Source of the DNA: Tupaia tana
Taxonomy: Eukaryota; Chordata; Mammalia; Scandentia; Tupaiidae
Direction of reading: 5' to 3'
DNA length: 64,000 nucleotides
Assembly: GCA_026018925.1 (NCBI GenBank)
Contig: JAKSZU010000005.1
Coordinates: 22,430,779 to 22,494,778, forward strand
Numbering within the stretch: the stretch's first letter is position 1; every line of letters starts with the position of its first letter. The notes under the pieces were generated by a model. It was not told where the DNA came from. It made no database searches and worked only from the letters and a program-made list of their open reading frames with translations. Made by a program: the position numbers and the translations under genes. Positions 1-13,109 of the stretch are shown piece by piece.

Positions 1-214
1 TACATATTGCACCACACCACTTAAATTTTCCTACAGCAAACTTAACATTTTTTTTAAATGTACTATGACCATATATACACTGGTTTAGGTATTATTGTTC
101 TTACAGTTGCAGTTATAGATATTTTACAGCTAAGGAAAGTAAATAACCATTGAACCACAGAATGTGTATACTTGTCTTTAGGCTTCTGATCACGTCTATG
201 GTTACAGATCAGAC
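1..214. other. no recognisable feature
   Basis: AT-rich sequence at the window edge. I see no repeat signature, long open frame or RNA motif. Confidence 0.4.
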
Positions 215-450
215 TTTTTTCTTTTTAAAATTTTGCCAAAGGGTACAAGAAAGAGAGAGAGTGTCAGGAAGTATCTCTTATGGGGCAGGGTTACTCCATA
301 GTCCCTTCTCCATTTATTCTTCCTTTCAGGATTTTGGGCACACATGCACATGCTCCCAGCATGTTTCCCAAGCCACCAGGTCTAGGACTCAATTGTGCAG
401 TCAGCCATCTGGGATCCAGCCACCTTAACCACCATGACATGGGCTGGCCC
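215..450 (-). repeat. tSINE-A/old, tRNA-derived SINE
   Basis: Read on the minus strand it starts with the tRNA-like head (gggccagcc) at 450 and ends in an A/T-rich tail near 215. The recognisable body words are present (cccttctcc, ggattttgggca, ccaccaggtctagg). It differs from the young tSINE-A consensus at many sites, so it is an older copy. Confidence 0.75.
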
Positions 451-493
451 AAATCAGACATTTTTTAATCTTAATCCTGAATTTAAATAACTA

Positions 494-503
494 AGGATTT
501 AAT

Positions 504-543
<40 letters not shown>

Positions 544-802
544 GGTTTTTGCTATAGGACGCGTGCGCTTGCTAGACAGACAGAGACAGAGAGATAGAAA
601 GTGAGAAATCACCCCCCGGGGGGATGGCCATGCTGCAATCCCTTCTCCTCCATTCTCCTCTCGGGATCTTGGGCACGCACGCACACGCGCCCGGCGTTGA
701 GTTTAAGCCACCGGGTCCGGAACTTGAACCGCGATTGATGACGTGGGAGTCCAGCGACATAGCCATTATGCTAACTGCTGGTCCCAGGATTTAATAGTTC
801 TT
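494..802 (-). repeat. tSINE-A, young copy with perfect TSD
   Basis: The body spans 511-785 on the minus strand, with a poly-T run (minus-strand poly-A tail) from 511. It is flanked by a perfect 17-bp target-site duplication, aggatttaatagttctt, at 494-510 and 786-802. The tRNA-like head, B-box region and ctatag tail motif are all present. It was mobilised by L1-type retrotransposition. Confidence 0.93.
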
Positions 803-1016
803 GTGCCTACTTCATTATTATCAGCTCCTGTCTTAATTAATTTCTTTTTCTTAGATCCTTTTGGCTCGTGGGGTTACTTTTTCCTCCCAGTGTTTTAGGA
901 TGAATTCTAATCTGTATTTTAGGCTTTCCTTATATAGTAAAAAAGGTATTTTAAACTATTTACTCTAAATATAAATATTTCTGGATTCCATAAACTTGCT
1001 TCAAGATCTACTTTGG

Positions 1017-3016
<2,000 letters not shown>

Positions 3017-3334
3017 GATCTCCTACTTTGACTTGCTTGCTAAATTTCTTGTAATTTCAGCCTTGACTTCCTCTTCGCTCTAGAAACACTATATGAGGGT
3101 CTTCCTAATTTCTAAGTATTTAAGTGTGGATCCTTATACAACATACCCATTGGGTCATCAGAAAAATTATAACACAAAATATGTCATGACTTTTCTGATG
3201 ATCCAATAATTTTATTTAATTTTGGTTAGAAACTGATGGCTCTACAATCTTTACTTTCTTAAACTATTTGAAAGGCCCTTCATCATCAATGTGAATCTTA
3301 TTAATTAAAACCATAAGAAAAAATTATATTTCTA
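3017..3334. other. intergenic, with short inverted repeat
   Basis: No gene. A 17-bp inverted repeat, attgggtcatcagaaaa at 3149-3165 and ttttctgatgatccaat at 3191-3207, has one mismatch and a 25-bp spacer. It could be a MITE relic or chance. Confidence 0.5.
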
Positions 3335-3461
3335 TTTGAAGGCATTACACTGTCTGACTTCAAAACAAACTACAAAGCTATAGTAACCAAAACAACATAA
3401 TGCTGGCCAAAAATGAACACATACACCAATAGAACAAAATAGGGAAGCCAGAAAAAAAAAC

Positions 3462-3506
<45 letters not shown>

Positions 3507-4862
3507 CCCACCTGATATTTGACAAAGTTGCCAAGAACATACATTGGGGAAAGGATAGTCTTTCTAATAAATAATATTGATAAAACTGAACCTGTAGCAG
3601 AATGAAACTAGACCCCTACCTCTCACTATACAAAAATCAACCCAAAATGGTTTAAAGGCTTAAATGTAAGACTACTAGAAGAAAAAATAGGGGAAACACT
3701 TCAGAACATTGACCCAGGCAAAATTTTATGGATATGACCTCAAAAGAAAAGACAACTAAAGCAAAAGTAGACAAATGAGACTATATCAAAGTAAAAAAGC
3801 TTCTGCAAAGCAAAGGAAGCAATGACTACAGTGATGAGACAACCAACAGATTGGAAGAAAATATTCACAAACAAGTCATCTGACAAGGGATTAATATACA
3901 GAGAATAAAAGGAAGTTAAATAACATGAAAATAATAATAAATTATATTTTAAAAAAAAGCAGATCAATGACCTAAACAGATCTTTTCCAAAGAAGATATA
4001 CAAATGACCAATAAGTATATTAAAAAAAACTCAATATCACTAATCATCAGAGAAATGCATATCAAAACCACAATGAGATACTATTTCACCCCAGTTAGAA
4101 TGACTATTATCAAAAATCCTAATGAAGATGTGAATTATACTGTTGGTAGGAATGTAAATTAATATAGCCATTATGGAAAATAGTATGTAGGTTCCTCAAC
4201 AAAACTATAGATAGAATTGCCATATGATCCAGTACTCCTACTACTAGATATATGCCTATAAAGAAAAAAGAAATCAATATTTCAAAAAGATCTGTCTACT
4301 CATGCTTATTGCAGCATTATTCAAAACAGTCAAGATACAGAATCAACCTGAATGTCCATCAACCGATAAATGGCTATATATGTATATATATATATAAGCA
4401 ATGGAATTACTCAATCATTTTAAAAAATGATAGAATTCTGTCACTTGTGGCCATGTGTATGCACCCGGAGGAAATTACGTTAAGTGAACTAAGCCAGGCA
4501 TAGAAATGCCACATGTTGTCTCCCATATGTGGAAGCTAAAAATTGATCTCAAAGATGTAGAGAGCAGAATAGTGGTTATGAGAAGCTGGGAAAGGTAGAA
4601 GAGAGGAAAGGCTTGGGAAAATTTAGTCAATGGATACAAAATTACAGTTAGATAAGAGGTATTGGTTCTAGAGTTCAATAACACTGCAGGGCAACTAGAT
4701 ATAACAATGATTTATTATAATCCCCAAAGAGCTAGAAGAAACTATGACTGTTTGAGGTGATACATATTATAATTACCCTGGTTTTACCATTATACATCAT
4801 ACACATGTATTGAAATACCATACCATACCCTATAATTATGTACAATTATTACTTGTCAATTG
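3335..4862 (+). mobile_element. old L1 fragment, 3' end (L1MA/PB-like)
   Basis: Starts in the ORF2 3' region (the 'gacttcaaaacaaactacaaagctatagtaa' type sequence) and runs through the 3' UTR. The UTR has the typical gctagaag ... tgtacaattatta ... tgtcaat ending. The frame has many stops. An (AT)n(GA)n microsatellite interrupts it at 3463-3507. Similarity to L1MA-type 3' ends is from memory. Confidence 0.85.
3463..3507. repeat. (AT)n(AG)n microsatellite
   Basis: About ten AT units followed by about eleven AG units, inside the old L1. Confidence 0.9.
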
Positions 4863-5270
4863 CATACAATAATGACAATGGGAAACCTCATGGAAGAGGA
4901 AACTAATTTTGGATAATGCAAAGGTCATACTTGAATACTAAATTTAGCTCTAGGCTTTCAGAAAGATAAGACGTACATAAATCTCCTTATCTGATAAAAG
5001 GAAATAGATCCATTATTCAAAGAAGACAGTTTTTCAGATACAAATTTCCAAATGGCATGTTAAACATACACAGCTTTGTCAAAAGGTTGGACAGTAAGTC
5101 ATACAAATCACATATACAGTGATATTCAGAAATGTCATGTTAAAAGGAAAGTCTTACAAACTCAACAGACGTGATTTTTATTTTTTAGAGAACAAGTTCA
5201 AGGAAGGAGAGAACAAAGAAGAAAGAAAGAAAAGTAAATTTGGGATTAAAAAAATAAACCAGCAGATCCC
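4863..5270. other. no recognisable feature
   Basis: A-rich unique sequence downstream of the L1 3' end. The only open frame is short and unrecognised. Confidence 0.4.
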
Positions 5271-5374
5271 ATGTGGCTGGGTAGGGGCCTGCATAGCTCA
5301 GACAGCAGGTCAGCCCTCAAGGTCTGGCTCAAGTTGCCACTCAAGCAGTCAAGCGGCAGGCAAGCCCTCCACCT

Positions 5375-5465
5375 TCCATGCCTTAGTTTTCTTACCAGGG
5401 GAAAAGAAATGGAAATAACAATACTTTCCCAGCCTACTTTACAGCAGTCAACAAAATGCTATGCC
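5375..5465 (+). repeat. MIR-like relic
   Basis: The stretch ccttagttttcttaccagg ... ggaaataacaatac resembles the 3' core of a mammalian-wide interspersed repeat. It is heavily diverged and the assignment is tentative. Confidence 0.4.
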
Positions 5466-5910
5466 AATCCATCATGTTATCTCTAGCAGTGCTATCAAAA
5501 TAGGAAAGACAAAACAAACTTGTTTCCCAAGACTGAGAAGTAGTTAACATTTGTCGTTCTTCATTCTCCTGGCAACTCTTGTCTTGAGGGTGAGTTCATT
5601 TGTTCCACTTACTGTCCTTTGCAATGTTGTCAGGAAGGGTATTTATTGGAAAAAAACAAAGTGTGATGAATCAGCACAGAATTACAAAAATGTGCTCCAA
5701 AAATGTGACCTTTCACTGAGAGTTGTGCTTGCCCAATATTCTGTCCTTTCCCTACGGCATAAGCCTGCAAACCGAAAAATCCCCCATTGGAAGTTTTGAG
5801 AGATATGGGGCAAATTCACTGGGGACTTTCTCCTTCAGAAAAACATATTCTTCTCCTCTAAGTCAACAATCATGGAGTCCAGCCTGGAAATAACCAGTGA
5901 ATTCAGTACT
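5466..5910. other. unique intergenic sequence
   Basis: No repeat family or gene recognised. Confidence 0.4.
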
Positions 5911-5918
5911 GTGTGTGA

Positions 5919-5961
<43 letters not shown>
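5911..5961. repeat. (TG)n/(TGTA)n microsatellite
   Basis: A TG run passing into four TGTATG-type units. Confidence 0.93.
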
Positions 5962-6179
5962 CCAATAGATGTGTGTCCATGGACACATATCTGTGTGTAA
6001 TCATCTAACAATCAAGGCCCTGGATCTGGGCAATATGGTGTTCTCTTTTATCTGAGTATCTATGTGGTTGCCAAAAACAGTTTCCTGAATCTCTCAGGCC
6101 ACTGAGAGATCCCCACCACTGCTGCGGGGATGAGAGGAGAAGTTAATGCAGTATTTGATTAAAAAAAAAAAAACACAAA

Positions 6180-6475
6180 CCCACAGCATTCAGCCCAGCC
6201 ATAGTGGTATACACTAGAAACACTATTTCTCTGTTGGCTGGAATCACTTGGGAAGCCTGGGGCTCGATTCCCAGTCCAGCCTAAAGGCCAGGCACAGTGG
6301 TGTTCACCTGTTATACTAGCAACTCAGGGAGGCCGAGGCAGAACCGTGAGCTGGCCTGGGTAACATCGTGAGACTCTATCTGGAAAAGATCCAGGTGTAG
6401 TGGTATGTACCTGTACTCCCCGCTGGGAAACTGAGACAGGATTGTGACAAGAGTGAGACACTGCCTAACTAATTA
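6180..6475 (+). repeat. old 7SL-derived (Alu-like) SINE, multi-unit
   Basis: Three tandem monomer-like units can be read. The first is at about 6187-6288 (cagccatagtggtatac). The second is at 6289-6390, with ggccaggcacagtggtg, ggaggccgaggcaga and cctgggtaacat. The third is at 6390-6470 (ccaggtgtagtggtatgtac, gagtgagaca). These match 7SL RNA-derived SINE words. It is much diverged, so it is ancient compared with the tSINEs. Confidence 0.75.
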
Positions 6476-6792
6476 ACTAATTAATTATCTTTTAAATGAC
6501 AGCATTTCTCACATAAGCACTGTATTTGCATGCCCCACCTAACCCTTAGCTACATAATCGCCTGCACATGTGTCATTGCTAAAGCAATTGTCTGTGTGAG
6601 GCAGTGAGGTAGAAGAGTCACGTGCCACTGAGGAAGACCGGAATGTGGAGAAGATCCAGACAGGCCGTTGACATTTCTCCATGAACTATAAGCTGAAGGA
6701 GAAAAAAGCCCACACCAACACCAAAAGTAAACACTTGAGATCTAACAAATTGGCATGCTTTCCATTTAGCTGAGCTGCTATTGGCTTCATTA

Positions 6793-7304
6793 AAAAAAAA
6801 AAAAAATTGCTATAGGGTGTGTGCACTGGCAGGTGAGAGAGAGAGTGTACACACCCAGGGGAATGGCTACATTGCAATCCCTTCTCCTTCATTCTCCTCT
6901 TGGGATTTTTTTTTTTTCTTTTTTTTGGAGAGGTTTTTGCTATAGGGCGCGTGCGCTTGCCAGACAGACAGAGAGAGACAGAGAGACAGAAAGCGAGAAA
7001 TCACCCCCCAGGGGGGATGGCCACGCCGCAATCCCTTCTCCTCCATTCTCCTCTCGGGATCTTGGGCACGCACGCACACGCGCCCGGCGTGAGTTTAAGC
7101 CGCCGGGTCCGGGACTCGAACCGCGGTCGACTACGTGGGAATCCAGCGACATAGCCATTACGCTAACTGCTGGTCCCTCCTCTTGGGATTTTGAGCAGGC
7201 GTGCACACAAACCCTGTGTTTTACAACCATCGGGTACAGGTCTCAAATTGTGTAGTGAACTATATAGGATCCAGCTGCCTTAATCACCACACCACCTGCT
7301 GGCC
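6793..7304 (-). repeat. tSINE-A/old, split by a younger SINE
   Basis: Left part 6793-6909 holds the tail and body; right part 7178-7304 holds the tRNA-like head (ccacctgctggcc on the plus strand). The two halves join cleanly when the insert at 6910-7177 is removed. Confidence 0.88.
6895..7192 (-). repeat. tSINE-A inserted in an older SINE
   Basis: The body spans 6910-7177. A perfect 15-bp TSD, tcctcttgggatttt, lies at 6895-6909 and 7178-7192. Its intact head and near-consensus body (cgcccggcgtgag, ccgcggtcgac) make it young. The target is the body of an older member of the same superfamily. Confidence 0.95.
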
Positions 7305-7672
7305 TGCTATTGACATTCCTCACCAAGACACACATAGCAAAATACTTTACCATAGACTCAGACCAGTTAAAGATACACATTTGCATAGATACTGTCATAC
7401 AACTTGCACCTAATTCTATCAACTTCTAAACTGTTGTTAATGTTTTAATTTGGAATTTAAAGAAACAGTAGACTCCTGAAAACTCACTTTGTAAATGTAA
7501 GTGGCCAGCAGTGTTTCTCTATGTGGGTTCTCAGACCTCAGACCACGTGGGTCAGAGTCAATCAGGGGGGCCTGGTAAAATGCAGATTCCTATGCTCCAC
7601 TATTGACTGACTGGACAACCTCTCTGGGATCGACACTGAGGAATTTCCATTTTGGTCAAGTTCCTCCGATTA
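7305..7672. other. unique intergenic sequence
   Basis: No recognisable gene or repeat. Confidence 0.4.
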
Positions 7673-7804
7673 CATGAGGGCTCTTCAAAAAGTTTATAAA
7701 ACTTTTGAATTATGAAGACATTGTGCATGGATTTCAAAATGGTTTTGCACCAAAATTCAAACTTTAATTCCATTTTTACATGAACCTTTTTAAGTTCCCT
7801 CATA
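7673..7804. mobile_element. mariner-like palindromic MITE, copy 1
   Basis: Ends are near-inverted: tgagggctcttcaaaaagtt on the left and aacctttttaagttccctca on the right. The centre has ttgcaccaaaattcaaac and taattccatttttacatgaa. The same layout recurs at 16101, 60161 and 61673. A mariner/Tc1-type origin is inferred from the short length, the TIRs and TA-rich flanks. Confidence 0.7.
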
Positions 7805-8019
7805 TTTATGCACAATACATTTTGAGAATTTCTACCCTTAGAGTTAATTCGGTAAGATTTACTCACTGGTGATCAATACACTAATGACTACTCGTGAGAT
7901 GGTGAGTTAGGACATGCGTGTGAATTAGGACAAGCACATGAATGTGCACTTGTGTCTCTGGCCTTAAGCGATTTGTGAAGATTAGGGTCAATGGTTCCAT
8001 CTGGCAACAAAGTTTGCTT

Positions 8020-8742
8020 TGTTCTATGGTTTGAATGTGACTCCCAAAAATTCACGTGTTGGGATTTAATTGCATTAACTGTAATAAAGGTGTTAAGTGA
8101 AAATGTAATTCCCTCATGGTGCCCCAGTGTGAGGCCTAGTGGGTGATAGTTGGCTCATGGTGATTGCATCATGGAGGCAACAGTCTCATGAATGTTAATG
8201 ATGTCTCTGGAGAACTAGCGAGGTCTAGCTCTGGTGAGAAGGGGTTAGTTCTCACGAGAGTTGGTTGGTCTAAAAGAGAGATCAGTCAGGTCTCTCTCTC
8301 TCCATGCATCCATCTTCTCTTGGTCTTGCTGAAGCCTAAGAATTTGACCTTCCCAGCCACCAGAATTGTGAGTTTGTAAATAAATGTTTACCTTCCTTTT
8401 TTTTTTTTAAATTTGCCAGAGAGTGTGTACATTCACCAGAAAGAGACAGAGAGAAATAAAGAGAAGGAAAGTGAGAAAACATCCCCTAAATGAAACAGTC
8501 ATGTTGCAATCCCTTCTCCTCCATCTCTCTCTCTTCTTTTCGGATTTTGGGCAGGCATGTACATGTGCCCAGCATGTTTCTCAAACTTCCAGGTCCAGGA
8601 CTCAAATCATGTAGTCAGCCATGTGGGATCCAGACACTATAACCCCTAGGCCATGCATGGACTGGCCCAATTTTTAATCTTTTTTATATAAGCACCCAAG
8701 CTCAGGTATTTCTCTTAGCAATGCAAAAATAAGGACTAAGAC
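8020..8742 (+). mobile_element. MaLR solo LTR (MST/THE-like), split by SINE
   Basis: Begins tgttctatggtttgaatgtg and shows the MaLR order: agtgggtgatagttggctcatgg, tctcacgaga and cagccaccagaattgtgag. It is interrupted at 8397-8668. It resumes at 8669 with cccaagctcaggtatttctc and gcaatgcaaaaataa, the usual 3' end. It is a non-coding relic of an ERVL-related element. Confidence 0.75.
8397..8668 (-). repeat. tSINE-A/old in a MaLR LTR
   Basis: The poly-T at 8397-8410 is the minus-strand A-tail; the head is at 8661-8668 (actggccc). The body contains gttgcaatcccttctcctcc and ggattttgggca. It is moderately diverged. Confidence 0.85.
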
Positions 8743-8844
8743 ACTGAAAACTGAAGTATTACGAACATGGACATGTGGTCTACAGATCTTTCCACACAGG
8801 CTAGAATATCACGGTAACTCTTCCCATTTACTCGTACTTTAATC

Positions 8845-9094
8845 TTTTTTTTTTGTTTTTTAGACTTTGGCCATAGGGTGCATGTTCTTGCTGGAGAGAA
8901 AGAGACATAGAGAGAAAGGGGGAAGTGAGAAATCAACTCCACAGGGGATAGCCATGCTATAATCCCATCTCCATTCTCCTCTTGGGACCTTGGGCATGAG
9001 GGTACATGCACCCTGCACATCGGGTCTGGGACTCAGACCACGCACTTGGCCATGTGGGATCCAGCGCCTTAACCACTACACCACCTGCTGGCCC
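8845..9094 (-). repeat. tSINE-A/old
   Basis: T/A tail at 8845-8862, body aagtgagaaatcaactcc and attctcctcttgggacc, head ccacctgctggccc ending at 9094. Confidence 0.87.
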
Positions 9095-9930
9095 TGTACT
9101 CCTCATCTTTATGTTACTTTTCCTTTTTCTCCATTCAGTTAGGGTTTAAAATTCCCATGGCAACCAAGGGAGCTTGTCTGTAAGCCTTCAGGGGAAAATA
9201 CCATGTCTCTAAAATTCAGGAGTCATAAGGAAATTCACAAATCTTACCTTCAGAAACCTGTTTTTCTCTCTTATGATCTATAGTAACTGACCACAGTCTA
9301 CATTCCCGTAGGACAGAAGATGCTAAGATTTTCCAACAACTGTGCTCAAGGAAAGATCTGCCCTGTTCCTAGAGCCAGTGTGTAGACCTCAAAATGTGAC
9401 ACACAGCTGTCTCCTGTCACACACACGACCCCACAGCCAGGAGTTCCCCACCATGTCTTCTAAACAGGCTCTGTTATGCAACATTTTTCAGATAGGATGA
9501 TGAAAAGGTGGAGACTGTAAGTCAGATCCTATGACCTTTATGAATCACTCGGATTCCACGTGGCCTTTGCAAAACTGCCTTTGGTGACCAAGTCCTACCT
9601 GTCCCTTGGTCGGCCTGAGAACAGCTCTCATTTACCTAGCTCAGGCTTTGCCTCCTTCCTCTCAGAGACAACCTGAACATGACCTTCTCCTGGACTGAGT
9701 GAGAATAAACTGGATCTCCTACCGCCCTGACAGCAGCCCTGCTCCATGCTCGCCCACCACCACCCTTCTTTACTCTCTAGAGACATGTTCCCACCAAATG
9801 TGGGGTCATGAAAAGAACAACTATGTGGGAGGGGGGGGGAGGAGTAGACAAAAATAATAAAAGCAAAGCATTTTCTTGTCACCATGATTCACAGCCCAAC
9901 TCCATGTTTATCTGTGTTTCTAACACCTTT
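9095..9930. other. unique intergenic sequence
   Basis: About 840 bp without a recognised repeat or gene. A G-rich run (gggaggggggggga) lies at about 9828-9841. Short open frames have no recognisable family. Confidence 0.4.
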
Positions 9931-10224
9931 AAAACTTTGACCTAGGGACCAGCAGTTAGCGTAATGGCTATGTCGCTGGACTCCCATGTAGTCGACCGTG
10001 GTTCGAGTCTCGGACCCAGTGGCTTAAACTCATGCAGGGCGCGTGTGCGTGCGTGCCCAGGATCCCAAGAGGAGAATGGAGGAGAAGGGATTGCGGCGTG
10101 GCCATCCCCCCTGGGGGGTGATTTCCTGCTTTCTATCTCTCTGTCTCTCTCTGTCTGTCTGGCGAGCGCACGCGCCCTATAGCAAAAACCTCTCCAAAAA
10201 AAAAAAAAAAAAAACTTTGACCTA
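9931..10224 (+). repeat. tSINE-A, young copy with perfect TSD
   Basis: The body spans 9945-10210. A perfect 14-bp TSD, aaaactttgaccta, lies at 9931-9944 and 10211-10224. A-box-like tagcgtaatgg and B-box-like ggttcgagtct are spaced as in a tRNA gene. The tail reads gccctatagcaaaaacctc followed by poly-A. Confidence 0.95.
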
Positions 10225-10263
10225 CAAACTACTGGTATTTGACAAACGGATACTGACTTTGTT

Positions 10264-10570
10264 TTAATTGCCAGTGGGCACGCATACTCACCACAGAGAG
10301 ACACACAGAGAGGGAGAGGGAGAGGGGAGGAGAAAGAGAGAGAGGAAGGGAGGTGGAGGGAAAGGGAAGAACGAGAGGAAAAGGAAGAAAGCATCTCCCA
10401 GGGGGTGTGTGTCACACTGCAATCCCTTCTCCATTCTTCTATACTATTAAGATTTAGAGGACACATGCATGTACCTGGTGTATTTTTCAGACTACTGAGG
10501 CTGGGATTCAAGACACAGTTGGTCATGTAGAATCCAGCTCCCCTAACCACTAGGCAATAGGGCCAGCCCC
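10264..10570 (-). repeat. tSINE-A/old with purine expansion
   Basis: Head at 10562-10570 (gggccagcccc on the plus strand), body gcaatcccttctcc. The CT/GA-rich internal part at about 10296-10390 is expanded into an irregular GA/GGA tract. Confidence 0.83.
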
Positions 10571-10851
10571 AGTGTTGACTTTTTTGTCCTAGTTTTATGT
10601 AATACATTATGACATCTTTTATACCAGGGCTCTTTACAGGTGACATTTTAATTTGGAGGCATTTTAGTTGAACAAAGGCATCACAGAGTATGTTACTCTG
10701 ACCCCAGTCAAAATTTGTCAATGGGGAAAATGAGTTTGAAAGAGAAGAAAAGAAACGCAAATCTTTTAGTTTCAGAATTTAAGATGAAAATCCCTTCATT
10801 TAAAAAAATCTAAGTATCTTATGTAACATTGAAATTGTCAGGAGATTCTAC

Positions 10852-11153
10852 AAAGAAAACATGGCCAGGACCAGCAGATGGTACAATGGTTATGTTGTCA
10901 CTGGACTCCCACGTAGTTGACTGCAGTTTGAGTCCTAGACCCGGTGGCTTAAATTCATCCTGGGTGTGTGTATGTGCATGCCCAAAATCCCAAAAGGAGA
11001 CTGGAAGAGAAGGTATTGTGGCATGGCCATCCCCCTGGGGGTGATTTCTCACTTTCTGTCTCTCTGTCTCTGTCTTTCTGGTAAGCACATGTGCCCTATA
11101 GCAAACATTTCTCTCTAAAAAAATAAAGAAAGAAAAAAGAGAAAGAAAACATG
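10852..11153 (+). repeat. tSINE-A with perfect TSD
   Basis: The body spans 10868-11141. A 12-bp TSD, aaagaaaacatg, lies at 10852-10863 and 11142-11153. It carries several substitutions (ggtacaatggttatg, ccaaaatccc), so it is somewhat older than the copy at 9945. Confidence 0.92.
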
Positions 11154-11335
11154 ACAGTTTAGTATAGAAAACACACTTTCCAAAATTTCCAGTGTGATTC
11201 TGAACATACTGTGGGTGGGATCAAGCTAAGTGGACACTGCTAAGTCATTTTGGCTCCATCCTACCTGCTTTGTATGATGTTCTTATAGATAAAGGCATAG
11301 GTTAGCATTTCTAGTTTGCTTTATTTGTTGATTCA

Positions 11336-11616
11336 AAGTAAAACCGCTTGGGACCAGCAGTTGGCATAATGGCTATGTCACTGGACTCCCATGCAGTTGA
11401 CCGCAGTTTGAGTCCTGGACCCTGTGGCTTAAACTCACACTGGGTACATGTGCATGCGTGCCCAAGATCCTGAGAGGAGAATGGAGGAGAAGGGATTGTG
11501 GCATGGCCATCCCCCCTGGGGGGGAGGGTGTGATTTCTCGCTTTCTGTCTCTGTTTTTCTGGCGAGAGCATGTGCCTTACAGCAAAAACCTTTCCAAAAA
11601 AAAAGTAAAACTGCTT
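11336..11616 (+). repeat. tSINE-A with near-perfect TSD
   Basis: The body spans 11350-11602. TSD aagtaaaaccgctt at 11336-11349 pairs with aagtaaaactgctt at 11603-11616 (one transition). The head gggaccagcagttggc is intact. Confidence 0.93.
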
Positions 11617-12185
11617 TAGATGTTCGTGTCTATGTGTGCCTTTAACTGTATGGTCTACTGGTCCCTCACCCCAAGTGACCTTCTGTCCGCTTGCTCCCCA
11701 CCAAGTCTGTGGGTTTGCCTTTGGGGTTTCCTGGTGGACCACACAGTAGTATTTTAGCTCATGCTATATTCTAATCTGAGCAAAAGTTGCTTGTAGGTGC
11801 CTAACTGTAGGAACCACAGTTCCTAATCTGAAAACACAGAGAAGGGTTTTTATAAAGAAACTATAACAGGCAATTAGCAAAAGCCACTGAGAAGACATTT
11901 ATACTACAAAAAGGTTCAAAGGCAAAAATGCCCACCATTTTCCCTATTAATTGGTACCATCCGTAGCCATAACAGAGAAACTCTAGTTAGATGTTCTTCA
12001 GGTAATTTCTCTCTCAACTGAATTTCACAGAATTAAAGCTTGCCTGGCTTTGAATTTTAGAGCTCTTCTACCCCCAGAACCCATTGGGGCTCCATCTATT
12101 CTTGTCTTCCTCACCAGTGACGTGGTGTTATCTTCTGCCTTTGGTCTTAGCACACAGAAGTGGAGTTATGTTTGGCTTCTCTTTA
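11617..12185. other. unique intergenic sequence
   Basis: No repeat or gene recognised. Confidence 0.4.
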
Positions 12186-12500
12186 TGGTACAAGTTACGT
12201 ATCCCTAATCCAAAATTCAAAAAGTTCCCAAACCCAAATCTTTCTGAGAGTCCAAGCAGAAAATTCCACTCCTGACTTCTTGCTACAGGTCACACTGAAA
12301 ATGCTATAATACAAAAATATTATATAAAATTTCCTTCAGGCTATGTACACATGAAACATTAATGAATTTTGGGTTTAGACTTAGGTCTCATATCCAAGAC
12401 CTCTCATTAGGCATTTACAAATATTTCAAAATCTGAAACCACCCAAAATCCAAAACACTCTGGTCACAAGCATTTCAGATGAACGATACTTGACCTATAG
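12186..12500 (+). repeat. ancient interspersed repeat, family not named
   Basis: Repeated 'atccctaatccaaaattcaa', 'aaatctgaaaccacccaaaa' and 'acaagcatttcagatgaacg' phrases match an old mammalian repeat I know by its 'aatccgaaatcc' wording. I cannot name it safely. A short related piece lies at 40893-40950. Confidence 0.55.
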
Positions 12501-13109
12501 TACAGTTAGTTTCGTTGCCTGATCCTCTAATGACTACTTGGTATACTATTAAACAGAGCATGGACAGGCTCAGACTTTGTTTCCGATCTTAGTTCCACCA
12601 CTTGCCACCTGAGAGGCCTAGGGATTTAACTTCTTAAAGCCCCAGTCTCCTGATCTGAGGAATAAGGACTGTGAAAGGCACTGTGTCTTGTTCAGGGCTT
12701 GACTCAGCAAAGCTATTGCCCTTCCCTCTGGTCCTGCCTCTCAGGACCAGAGCCCTAACTTATATTCCATCCAGCTCAGCTGCAGTGGGAGGCACTAACC
12801 ATTCAGTTTAGACAGTATCTCAATCCTGTCTCTGTTTGGGGGGTTTCTGCTGAGTGGGTTAGAAAAATCGTTACAGGAAATGTTCATCTGAAAATGGTAA
12901 AGAACCCATTTACACTTGGGCATAAATAGTCTGGTCTTCAATTTTCCTTGCATCTAGGGCAGGGGCATGCAGCCTGGTCTCCACTGATCAGAAAGACCTT
13001 TGTCATCCTTTGACTCAGGAGCCAGGGTTTCCAGACAGAAAGGTCAGGGATAGCCTCTCTTTGCTAGGACGGTGCTAGAAGTGACTAAAAGAGTTCGTCC
13101 TTGGAGTGA
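12501..13109. other. unique intergenic sequence
   Basis: Nothing recognised. Confidence 0.4.

Noticed and set aside
9945..10020. A functional tRNA gene (good A and B boxes)
   Set aside because: The same sequence recurs dozens of times with a SINE body, A-tail and TSDs, so it is a SINE head.
9942..10760. A 272-residue minus-strand open frame
   Set aside because: It runs through two SINE copies and their low-complexity tails; the residues are translated SINE, not a protein family.
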